The notes below the pieces were generated by a model, which was not told where the DNA came from, ran no database searches, and saw nothing but the letters and a program-made list of their open reading frames with translations. Positions 53,965 to 61,890 of a stretch of 64,000 nucleotides of DNA are shown piece after piece. Both the position numbers and the translations under genes were made by a program. The DNA comes from Dyella_B jejuensis (GTDB lineage: Bacteria > Pseudomonadota > Gammaproteobacteria > Xanthomonadales > Rhodanobacteraceae). Location: NCBI RefSeq assembly GCF_044904675.1, contig NZ_JADIKJ010000002.1:124001-188000 (forward strand), in the 5' to 3' direction. The stretch's first letter is position 1. Every line of letters starts with the position of its first letter.

Positions 53965-54474
53965 ATGTCCGTCCTGACCATCCTCGAATTTCCCGATCCC
54001 CGGCTGCGCAACAAGGCCGAGCCAGTCACCGTATTCGACACGGCATTGAAGCAATTGGTCGATGACCTGTTCGAGACCATGTACGCCGCCAACGGCGTCG
54101 GCCTTGCCGCGACCCAGGTCAACGTGCACAAGCGCGTGCTGGTGGCCGACATGAGCGACGGCCGCGACCAGCCGCTGGCGCTGATCAACGCCGAGATCGT
54201 GGAAAAAGATGGCAGCCAGGTCTACCAGGAAGGCTGCCTGTCCTTTCCCGGCATCTATGCCGACGTCACGCGCGCATTGAAGGTAAAGGTGCGCGCGCAG
54301 GACGTGCGCGGCGATACCTTCGAGCTGGAAGTGGAAGGCCCGCTCGCCGTATGCATCCAGCATGAAATGGATCACCTGGCTGGCAAGGTATTCGTGGATT
54401 ACCTCTCGCCGCTGAAGCGCTCGATCCTGCTCAAGCGCCTGGAAAAGCAGCGCAAGCAGGCAGCGACCGCTTGA
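53965..54474 (+). CDS. def: Peptide deformylase
   Basis: Removes the N-formyl group from new proteins. 169 aa. Seen: the three motifs GVGLAATQ, EGCLSFPG (metal Cys) and CIQHEMDHLAGKVFVDYLS (metal His pair and catalytic Glu). First gene of def-fmt-rsmB. Confidence 0.98.
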   Translation: MSVLTILEFPDPRLRNKAEPVTVFDTALKQLVDDLFETMYAANGVGLAATQVNVHKRVLVADMSDGRDQPLALINAEIVEKDGSQVYQEGCLSFPGIYADVTRALKVKVRAQDVRGDTFELEVEGPLAVCIQHEMDHLAGKVFVDYLSPLKRSILLKRLEKQRKQAATA

Positions 54475-54631
54475 AAAGGCTGGCCCTTGAGCTGTCCCGC
54501 GCAGGCATCGCCGGACAGGTTTGTCCGTATCGCATCAGTACGCAGGTTTGGTCGATGATCATGCCGCCTGCGCCGTCGTTACCGTGATCTGCGAGCAGAT
54601 CACGCCTGTGCCATCCACGCCGAATAGATCC

Positions 54632-55567
54632 GTGCCTTCCTTTCGAATCGTCTTTGCCGGTACGCCGGAGTTTTCCGTTCCCTGCCTCGACGCCTGCCGC
54701 GCCAGCGGCGCCGAGGTCGTGGCCGTCTACACGCAGCCCGATAGGCCGGCCGGCCGCGGGCGCAAGCTCACGCCCAGTCCGGTCAAGCAGGCCGCATTGG
54801 CGGCGAACATTCCGGTGCAGCAGCCACCGACACTGAAAACCGTCCAGGCACGCGCGACGCTCGCCGCCTATCGTCCCGACCTGCTGGTCGTGGTCGCCTA
54901 TGGTTTGATTCTGTCGCCCAAGGTGCTGGCCATGCCGCGGCTCGGCTGCTGGAACGTGCATGCCAGTCTGCTGCCGCGCTGGCGCGGCGCCGCGCCGATC
55001 CAGCGTGCGATCCTTGCCGGCGACCGCGAAAGCGGTGTCGACCTGATGCAGATGGAAGCCGGTCTCGATACCGGCCCGGTTCTGCTGGAGCGCCGCACGC
55101 CGATCAGCCGCGACGATACGGGCGGTTCCCTGCACGATCGGCTCTCCCTGCTTGGCGCGGAAGTTTTGGCCGAAGGATTGCGCCGCACGCTTGCCGGCGA
55201 AACATTGCCGGCCGCGCCGCAATCGGACGAAGGCGTGATGTATGCGCACAAGCTGGAAAAAGCCGAAGCGCGTCTTGACTTCATGCGTCCCGCCCTGGCG
55301 CTGGAACAACAGGTGCGCGCGTTCGACCCATGGCCCGTGGCCGAGGCCGAGATCGCCGGCGAAACCCTGCGCATCTGGTCCGCGCGCGCCATCGAGCAAC
55401 CGCACGGTGCCGCACCGGGCAGCGTGATCCATGTCCAGCGCGACGGCATCGACGTCGCCTGTGGCGAAGGCGCGCTGCGCATCGCCACCTTGCAACGCGC
55501 CGGCGGCAAGCGCATCAGCGCCGCCGATTACCTCAACGCCCGTCCCGAATTGCGCGGCAAACGATGA
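54632..55567 (+). CDS. fmt: Methionyl-tRNA formyltransferase
   Basis: Formylates initiator Met-tRNA. About 311 aa from a GTG at 54632 (E. coli 315 aa). Seen: RIVFAGTPEFSVPCLDACR, the catalytic loop NVHASLLPRWRGAAPIQRAI with Asn-His, and DTGPVLL. No ribosome site stands out; GTG 54608 would add eight residues. The stop overlaps rsmB (ATGA). 157 bp separate it from def. Confidence 0.94.
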   Translation: MPSFRIVFAGTPEFSVPCLDACRASGAEVVAVYTQPDRPAGRGRKLTPSPVKQAALAANIPVQQPPTLKTVQARATLAAYRPDLLVVVAYGLILSPKVLAMPRLGCWNVHASLLPRWRGAAPIQRAILAGDRESGVDLMQMEAGLDTGPVLLERRTPISRDDTGGSLHDRLSLLGAEVLAEGLRRTLAGETLPAAPQSDEGVMYAHKLEKAEARLDFMRPALALEQQVRAFDPWPVAEAEIAGETLRIWSARAIEQPHGAAPGSVIHVQRDGIDVACGEGALRIATLQRAGGKRISAADYLNARPELRGKR

Positions 55568-56859
55568 ACGATACGCGCGCCCTCGCCGCGCAAGCACTGG
55601 CCGACATCGCCCTGCGTGGCGTCTCGCTGCGCGATGCCATGGAACAACGCGCGCCGAAGTTGCGGGACCCGCGCGACCGCGCCCTGCTGATGGCGTTATT
55701 GAGCGACGGAGCACGCTGGTGGCTGCGCTTCGATGCCGCCCTCGATCGCCTGCTCGACAAGCCGCTGCGCCGCAAGGAGCCGGACATCCATGCCCTGCTG
55801 GTGCTGGGCCTGGTGCAACTGGAAATCCTGGCGCTACAGGATTACGCCGCCGTAGCCGCCACGGTGGAAGCGGCGCGCGCCCTCAATCGCCCACGCCTGG
55901 CCGGTCTGGTCAACGCCGTATTGCGCCGCTGGCAACGCGAGCGCATGACCTTGCTAGCCGCACTGGATGCCCAGCCGTCTACGCGGTATGCGATGCCGCC
56001 CTGGCTGGTCAAAGCCCTGCAATCGGATTGGCCCGCACAAGCGGATGCCATGCTGGCCGATAGCCATCGCGAACCACCGCTTATGTTGCGGGCGAATCGA
56101 CGCCGTATTTCGCGAGAGGCATTGCTCGAACACTTCCGCGCAGATGGCTACACCGCCGACGCGCACCCCTGGCTAGCCGATGGCATCGTGCTGCCGCATA
56201 GCGGCGACGTTACCCGCATGCCCGGTTTCGCGCAGGGATGGTTTGCGGTGCAGGATGGCGCCGCGCAAATCGCCGCCGACGTGCTCGATGTACACAATGG
56301 CCAGCGCGTACTCGATGCCTGCGCCGCACCGGGCGGCAAGGCCTGCCACCTGCTGGAGCGTGCGGATGTGGCACTTACGGCTGTGGAATGCGATCCCGTT
56401 CGCGCCGCACGCATTCGCCAGAACCTGGAGCGTCTGGGCCTGCAAGCAGACCTGCGCGTGGGCGATGCGGGCGATCCGTCCGCCTGGTGGGACGGCAGGC
56501 CCTTCGACCGCATCCTGATCGACGCACCGTGTTCGGCACTGGGCGTACTGCGCCGCCGCCCGGATGTGCGCCTGCATCGCCGCGCCAGCGATATCGAGCC
56601 ATTGGCCGCGCAGCAGCGGCGTATCCTTGCGGCGCTGTGGCCGCTGCTCGCGCCGGGCGGCCGACTCGTCTACATCACGTGCTCGGTGTTGCGCGCGGAG
56701 AACGAAGCAATTGTCGGCGCATTCCTCGCCGGCCACGACGATGCGAAGGCATTGCCGCTACAGCTGCCCGCCGGACAAGCTGCGGCCATCGGCTGGCAGG
56801 TATTGCCGGGCGATGGCGATCTGGACGGCATGTACTATGCCGTGCTCGCACGGTGCTGA
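55564..56859 (+). CDS. rsmB: 16S rRNA m5C967 methyltransferase RsmB
   Basis: 431 aa. Seen: N-terminal NusB-like helices, then the SAM-binding domain with VLDACAAPGGKACHLLE, DAPCSALGVLRRRPDVRLHR (motif IV) and VYITCSVLRAENEAIV (catalytic Cys of motif VI). ATG at 55564 overlaps the fmt stop. Confidence 0.96.
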   Translation: MNDTRALAAQALADIALRGVSLRDAMEQRAPKLRDPRDRALLMALLSDGARWWLRFDAALDRLLDKPLRRKEPDIHALLVLGLVQLEILALQDYAAVAATVEAARALNRPRLAGLVNAVLRRWQRERMTLLAALDAQPSTRYAMPPWLVKALQSDWPAQADAMLADSHREPPLMLRANRRRISREALLEHFRADGYTADAHPWLADGIVLPHSGDVTRMPGFAQGWFAVQDGAAQIAADVLDVHNGQRVLDACAAPGGKACHLLERADVALTAVECDPVRAARIRQNLERLGLQADLRVGDAGDPSAWWDGRPFDRILIDAPCSALGVLRRRPDVRLHRRASDIEPLAAQQRRILAALWPLLAPGGRLVYITCSVLRAENEAIVGAFLAGHDDAKALPLQLPAGQAAAIGWQVLPGDGDLDGMYYAVLARC

Positions 56860-56927
56860 TGCAGAAAGGCGACACCCTCCCGCAACCGGGAAAGTTGCGC
56901 CGGCTTCGGATGAAATAATCTTCCCCC

Positions 56928-58659
56928 ATGCCTATGCTCGCCAACGCCACCCCTCAAGAACGTCGCCAGTTCTGGCTGCTGGCGCTGTTCGCCATCGTCA
57001 TGCTCGGCATCGGTATCGGCTTGCGCGATCCGTGGCCTTCCGACGAGCCGCGCTTCACGCTCGCCGCCAGGCAAATGGTGGAAAGCGGCGATTGGCTGTT
57101 CCCGCATCGCGGCGTGGAGCTGTATGCCGACAAGCCGCCGATGCTGATGTGGCTGGAAGCGGCCAGCTTCGAGATCGTGCGCAACTGGCGCGTCGCTTTC
57201 ATGCTGCCGTCGTTGCTAGCTGCGCTGGGCACCCTGTTGCTGATCTACGACCTCGGCCGACGGCTATGGCATCGCCGGATCGGGCTGTACGCGGCCATGG
57301 CGGCCCTGATGTGCATCCAGTTCGTGTTCCAGGCCAGGCGCGCGCAGATCGATCCGCTGGTGGTGTTCTTCATCACCGCCGCCAACTGGGGTTTGCTGCG
57401 ACATACGTTGTGCGGACCGAACTGGCGCATGTACTGGTTCGGCTGCTTCTGCGCGGGCCTCGGGGTCATTACCAAAGGGGTAGGATTCCTCGCGCTCTTC
57501 ATGCTGCTGCCGTATGCGTGGGCGTCCTGCCGCCGCTGGACGGGCGTGGCCATCATGGGCGCGGGCGCCTGGTGGCGATGGTCGCTGGGCCTGGTCGCGA
57601 CCCTGGCCGCCATGGCGCTATGGCATGGTTCCCATGCTGCTCGTCGCGCGCGCGCGCGCGGACAACCCGGCCTATGCGGCGTATGTGCACGACATCCTGT
57701 TTCACCAGACCGCCGGCCGCTATGCGCACGCCTGGCATCACATCCATTCGGCGTTCTATTACCTGCCGATCCTGCTCTACAACTGGTTGCCGCTGTCGCT
57801 GACCTACCCGGGCACCTTTGCATGCTGGTGGCGCGCGCTGAAAGCCAGGGATGTGCGCATTTTCCTGCCGCTGGGCTGGATCGTGCTGGTGTTGCTGTTC
57901 TTCAGCGCTTCGGCGGGCAAGCGCGACGTCTATATTCTCCCGTTGCTGCCGATGCTGGCGCTGATCACCGCGCCGTACCTGGAAGAACTGCTTTCCAGGC
58001 GTTGGCTGCGCGCGCTGTGCGTGATGTTCCTGGCCATGCTCGGCGGCGGCATGCTGGCGCTTGGCATCTATGCGCTAGCCGCCCATCCCGCCTTCGCCGC
58101 CCGGCTCGCCTACGAGCGCGGCTTCGACGGACCGGCCGACTCCTTGTGGTGGATGTGCATTGCCATCGGTGCGGCGCAGTGGTCATTGCTCGCGATATTC
58201 CGCGTGCGCCGCGTGCAGTGGGCAATTGCCGGCGGCATGCTGGCCTTGTGGACGGTATACGGCCTGTGGGCCTACCCCTTGCTCAACGACAGCAGCTCCT
58301 CAGCTGAACTTATGCGCAATGTACGCGCGCAACTGGGCCCGCACGACCAGGTCGGCCTGGTCGACTGGAAAGAGCAGAACATGCTGATGCTCGACCGGCC
58401 CGCCGTGGACTTCGGGTTCAGTGCGCCGACGTCGCGGCAATTCACGCACGCCGTGCAATGGCAGGCCCAGGCGCCCGCCACGCGCTGGCTGTTCGTACAG
58501 GAGCCGGCCATGGGCCATTGCGTGGACCGCAGCAAGGCGATTGACGTCGGCCATGCCAACCGGCGCAACTGGTGGTTGTTCAAGGCCGATGCCGTGATTT
58601 CCAGTTGCGTCCCCCAAAACAGCGACGAAGCGCCGGAATCTGACGATGCCGCATCCTGA
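56928..58659 (+). pseudogene. GT39-family membrane glycosyltransferase, frameshifted at 57629-57630
   Basis: ArnT/PMT-like polytopic protein, about 576 aa if repaired. The first part (56928-57630) has DPWPSDEPRFTLAARQM and ELYADKPPMLMWLEA; the second (57631-58659) continues in the +1 frame with DNPAYAAYVHDILFHQTAGR and membrane helices. Removing one T from GGTTCCC gives ALWHGPMLLVARARADN and a continuous protein, so either a one-base insertion disabled the gene or the base is a sequencing error. Its end overlaps the next glycosyltransferase by 14 bp. Confidence 0.8.
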
Positions 58660-59629
58660 TGTCCGCGCATGGCGTTGCCAGCTGATTGCCCGCGACAACG
58701 GCGCTGGCCTGAGTCGTGACATGCCGTTGCTCGCCGACGCCCTGCAACGCGCGGGGTGCCAGTCGCGGGCTACCGGATTGCCGCATCGCGGTCGACTTGC
58801 CCAATGGCTCACGCGCTTGCGATGGGCGCGCAAGACGCCGGCGTTCGACGTAAACCTGATGCTCGAACGCATCCGTCCCGAATACCAGCGCGCGGCGCGT
58901 TATCAGGTGCTGGTACCAAATCCGGAATATTTCCGGCCACAGGATAGCGATGCCTTGTCGACAATGGACGCGGTGTGGGTGAAAACGCGCCATGCCGAAC
59001 GGCTGTTCCAGGCTCTTGGCGCAAACACTCGCTATATCGGCTTTACCAGCCCGGACCGTTTCGATATCGGCGTTGCAAAACGTCACGCTTTTTTCCATGG
59101 CCCGGGCCGCAGCGGCAACAAGGGCACCCGGGCCCTGCTGGATGTGTGGAAGAAGCATCCAGAATGGCCGATGCTTACCGTGGCCTGGCGGCGCAAACAC
59201 ATCGAGCTCGGCGCGCTACCGGCGAACATCACAGTGCTTCGTGATCACCTGAGCGACGCCGACTACCGCCGGCTGCAGAATGAGCATCGCTTCCATGTGT
59301 GCCCCTCGCAAACCGAGGGCTACGGACATTACCTGGTCGAGGCGATGAGTTGCCGCGCCGTCGTGATAACGCTCGATGCCGAACCGATGCGCGAACTGGT
59401 GAACGCCGGACACGGCCTGCTGGTTCCAGCCCAAGTGATCGGCAAGCAGGATCTGGCGACGCTTTACGGTTTTGCGGAAACGGCGATGGAGCAAGCCATC
59501 CAGCGCTGCCTGGACATGGACGCCGCGCACGCCGAACGACTCGGCGACGCGGCGCGCGCCTGGTACGAAAGCAATCATGCGGCTTTTCCCGGGCGGCTGC
59601 AGGAAGCGTTGCACGCCCTTTGCGGCTAG
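58646..59629 (+). CDS. Glycosyltransferase family 1/4-like protein
   Basis: 327 aa, cytosolic GT-B fold. Seen: N-terminal LIARDNGAGLSRDMPLLADA, VLVPNPEYF, KTRHAERLFQALG, and the donor-site motif CPSQTEGYGHYLVEAMSCRA followed by GHGLLVP. It probably acts on an envelope glycan with the membrane transferase gene before it. Donor and acceptor cannot be told. Confidence 0.85.
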   Translation: MPHPDVRAWRCQLIARDNGAGLSRDMPLLADALQRAGCQSRATGLPHRGRLAQWLTRLRWARKTPAFDVNLMLERIRPEYQRAARYQVLVPNPEYFRPQDSDALSTMDAVWVKTRHAERLFQALGANTRYIGFTSPDRFDIGVAKRHAFFHGPGRSGNKGTRALLDVWKKHPEWPMLTVAWRRKHIELGALPANITVLRDHLSDADYRRLQNEHRFHVCPSQTEGYGHYLVEAMSCRAVVITLDAEPMRELVNAGHGLLVPAQVIGKQDLATLYGFAETAMEQAIQRCLDMDAAHAERLGDAARAWYESNHAAFPGRLQEALHALCG

Positions 59630-59731
59630 CGGGAACCGGCAAATTCCGCTAGGGATGCTCTGATCAATGCTACGTAGGCGTCACCAGCTCTGTCTGTTCG
59701 CAGACCATAGGTTCGTCGGCGCACGCGGAGA

Positions 59732-59749
59732 GGGTACATGGATGTACCC
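59732..59749. repeat. Hairpin module 1 of copy B
   Basis: GGGTACAT/ATGTACCC around GG; same as in copy A. Confidence 0.85.
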
Positions 59750-59811
59750 GGCTTTGAGGAGCGAGGAAGGCAGACTGGCTGTCTGTCGAGACGATGGACC
59801 GCACGCGGGGA

Positions 59812-59829
59812 GAGTGCATGGATGCACTC
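59812..59829. repeat. Hairpin module 2 of copy B (compensated variant)
   Basis: GAGTGCAT/ATGCACTC around GG. Compared with module 1, two arm positions differ and both partner positions changed to keep pairing. Flanks (CACGCGG before, GGCTTTGAGGAGCGAGGAA after) are the same. Confidence 0.85.
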
Positions 59830-60034
59830 GGCTTTGAGGAGCGAGGAAGGGATGCGGACAGACAGAGCTGGCCCCAACATATTGAATTTAAAGCGATGGG
59901 GTGATGTCCAGAAGGCTCGCAGAATGCGCCGCGCGGCTTGGCAAGACGGCCAGTCTTCCCGGCGCCGCACAACACACTCTGCGAGCCTTCTGGTCATCAT
60001 GCCGCCTGCGTAGCATGGATCAGAGCATCCCTAG

Positions 60035-60198
60035 GTGTTGCGATTCGATAGGTTGTTCATCCGGCTGTGGTGAAGGAAGCTGAGGTTGTCGAGACATCAG
60101 TAACCCGCGCCAGGGAACCGGATGAACAGCCATAAGCATGCCCGATTGACGTTGCAAGGTCGAAAGCGATTGATGATCCGTATCGCGGCCCATGGGGT
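60035..60198 (+). mobile_element. Fragment of an IS481-family element
   Basis: After the copy B border the sequence begins TGTTGCGATTCGATAGG and at 60122 has an ATG opening MNSHKHARLTLQGRKRLMIR, which matches the usual start of IS481-type transposases. It stops at the N of 60199 after 25 codons. The rest of the element is probably missing from the assembly. Confidence 0.65.
60122..60198 (+). pseudogene. IS481 transposase N-terminus, cut by gap
   Basis: About 25 codons with the N-terminal helix-turn-helix lead of IS481 transposases (HKHARLTLQGRKRL). The catalytic DDE core is absent here because the sequence jumps to repeat copy C at the N. Whether it is intact in the genome is unknown. Confidence 0.6.
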
Positions 60199-60199
60199 N
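60199..60199. other. N: assembly gap in IS481/repeat region
   Basis: Joins the transposase start to the middle of a repeat copy (AGAGCTGGCCCCAAC). The true spacing is unknown. Confidence 0.8.
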
Positions 60200-60370
60200 A
60201 GAGCTGGCCCCAACATGTTGAATTTAAAGCGATGGGGTGATGTCCAGAAGGCTCGCAGAGTGCGCCGCGCGGCTTGGCAAGACGGCCAGTCTTCCCGGCG
60301 CCGCACAACACACTCTGCGAGCCTTCTGGTCATCATGCCGCCTGCGTAGCATTGATCAGAGCATCCCTAG
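60200..60370 (+). mobile_element. Structured MITE-like repeat, copy C (right half)
   Basis: Begins in the inner arm AGAGCTGGCCCC and includes the right hairpin and right end, finishing GCATCCCTAG. Its right end matches the left end of copy B with one mismatch. Ends 80 bp before phaR. Confidence 0.83.
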
Positions 60371-60439
60371 GGTTTGCTGCACCCGGGCGTGCAACATGGC
60401 AGGGCGGCCCCGACTGGTGCGGCGCAATACGTTCTGCTA

Positions 60440-60461
60440 GCTTGTGCCGCATGGCACAAGC
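60440..60461 (+). promoter_or_regulatory. Palindrome over the phaR start codon
   Basis: GCTTGTGCC and GGCACAAGC form a perfect 9-bp inverted repeat whose centre GCAT contains the first two bases of the ATG. It may be an autoregulatory site for PhaR or an mRNA hairpin that hides the start. Confidence 0.55.
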
Positions 60462-60948
60462 AAATCGCATTATCAAGAAGTACCCGAACCGTCGGCTCTA
60501 TGACACGGAGATTTCCAGCTACATCACGCTGGAAGAAGTCCGACAGCTGGTTCTGGATAACGAACACTTCGAGGTCCGCGACGCCAAGTCCGGCGAGGAC
60601 CTGACCCGCTCCGTGCTGCTGCAGATCATTTCCGAGCACGAGGAAAAGGGACAGCCGATGCTGTCGCCCCAGCTCCTGAGCCAGATCATCCGCTTCTATG
60701 GCGACTCCCTGCAGGGCTTCATGGGCCCCTACCTGGAGCGCAGCCTGCAAGTCTTCCTCGACCAGCAGCAGCAGTTCCGTACCCAGCTCAACAGCTTGAT
60801 GGGGCAGACCCCATGGTCGCTGCTGAACGAGCTGACGGAGCGCAACCTGGATGTGTGGAAATCGATGCAGCGCGGCTTCCTGGACGCCGCCTCGCAAGCG
60901 ACGCCGGCGGGCCAGCCATCCGCCCGGCCCGGCACCAAGAAGCCGTGA
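60451..60948 (+). CDS. phaR: Polyhydroxyalkanoate synthesis repressor PhaR
   Basis: 165 aa DNA-binding repressor that also binds PHA. Seen: the defining N-terminal IIKKYPNRRLYDTEISSYIT and DLTRSVLLQIISEHEEKG, then a Gln-rich PHB_acc part and a disordered Ala/Pro tail. No phaC is in the window. ATG at 60451. phaB follows 70 bp later. Confidence 0.94.
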   Translation: MAQANRIIKKYPNRRLYDTEISSYITLEEVRQLVLDNEHFEVRDAKSGEDLTRSVLLQIISEHEEKGQPMLSPQLLSQIIRFYGDSLQGFMGPYLERSLQVFLDQQQQFRTQLNSLMGQTPWSLLNELTERNLDVWKSMQRGFLDAASQATPAGQPSARPGTKKP

Positions 60949-61018
60949 TCCTGGCGGGCCGTATCCCGCTGCAGCACAACACGTGCTGCCGCGCGGCAAT
61001 ACGCCAGGGAAAGACGTC

Positions 61019-61780
61019 GTGACTTCGGCTACGCCACGTTCGCGCGTCGCCATCGTAACAGGCGGCATCGGCGGCATCGGCAGCGAAATATGCATGCGGC
61101 TGGCCGGAGCTGGCCGCCAGGTGATCGCCGTCGACCTGGCCACCCGCGGCGAACGCATCGAAACGTTTCGCGAACAGATCGCGCCGCTCCAGGGCGCGAT
61201 CCGTTTCGAACCTTGCGATGTCAGCGACTTCAAAGCCTGCGGCGGCCTGGTCGAACACATCGAGCGCAGCCTGGGCCGGGTCGATATCCTGGTGAATGCC
61301 GCAGGCATCACCCGCGACACCAGCCTGCGCAAGATGGACCCGCAGCAATGGCACGAACTGATGCGCGTGAACCTCGACGGCGTGTTCAACATGTGCCGGC
61401 ATGTGGTGGAAGGCATGACCACGCACGGCTTCGGCCGCATCGTGAACCTCAGCTCGGTGAACGGCCAGACCGGGCAGTTCGGGCAAACCAACTACTCCGC
61501 CGCCAAGGCCGGCGTACACGGCTTCAGCATGGCGCTGGCGCGCGAAACCGCACGCAAGGGCATCACCGTCAACACGGTTTCTCCCGGCTATTGCGATACG
61601 CCGATGGTGGCCGCGGTGCCGCAAGAAATCCGCCAGCGGATCATTGCCGACATTCCGGTCGGACGCCTGGGCACGCCTGCCGACATCGCCCGTGCCGTGG
61701 TTTTTCTCACCGCCGACGATGCCAGCTACATCACCGGCGCGAACTTGCCGGTGAACGGCGGTTACTTCATGAGTTTTTGA
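61019..61780 (+). CDS. phaB: Acetoacetyl-CoA reductase PhaB
   Basis: NADPH-dependent SDR giving (R)-3-hydroxybutyryl-CoA for PHB. 253 aa from a GTG at 61019 with AGGGA upstream. Seen: VAIVTGGIGGIGSEICMRLA, NAAGITRDTSLRKM, SSVNGQTGQFGQTNYSAAKA (PhaB-type active site) and PVNGGYFMSF. FabG-like, but its motifs and place behind phaR favour PhaB. Confidence 0.9.
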   Translation: MTSATPRSRVAIVTGGIGGIGSEICMRLAGAGRQVIAVDLATRGERIETFREQIAPLQGAIRFEPCDVSDFKACGGLVEHIERSLGRVDILVNAAGITRDTSLRKMDPQQWHELMRVNLDGVFNMCRHVVEGMTTHGFGRIVNLSSVNGQTGQFGQTNYSAAKAGVHGFSMALARETARKGITVNTVSPGYCDTPMVAAVPQEIRQRIIADIPVGRLGTPADIARAVVFLTADDASYITGANLPVNGGYFMSF

Positions 61781-61890
61781 ACGCTCGCATCTCGTGTGCG
61801 AACAACCCCGCCGCGCCGCGACGGACGCTCATACTTGCGGGAAATGTCCAGTTGCGGAACAGTGATGCGCTTCCTCCCACAGGACATGGC

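Larger units (their letters stand above)
59649..60034 (+). mobile_element. Structured MITE-like repeat, copy B (complete)
   Basis: 386 bp bounded by CTAG on both sides. Ends are inverted over about 32 bp with two mismatches (CTAGGGATGCTCTGATCAAT... against the complement of the right end). Inside: CCAGCTCTGTCTG/CAGACAGAGCTGG arms, two hairpin modules (59732-59749, 59812-59829), a CCCCA/TGGGG pair and a long right hairpin. No protein of its own. CTAG duplications fit IS5-group transposases, which would have to act in trans. Confidence 0.87.

Noticed and set aside
57640..57662. The (CG)n tract as the frameshift site in the GT39 gene
   Set aside because: The residues just before the tract (GPMLLVA) already fit the family in the downstream frame, so the shift lies earlier, at GGTTCCC.
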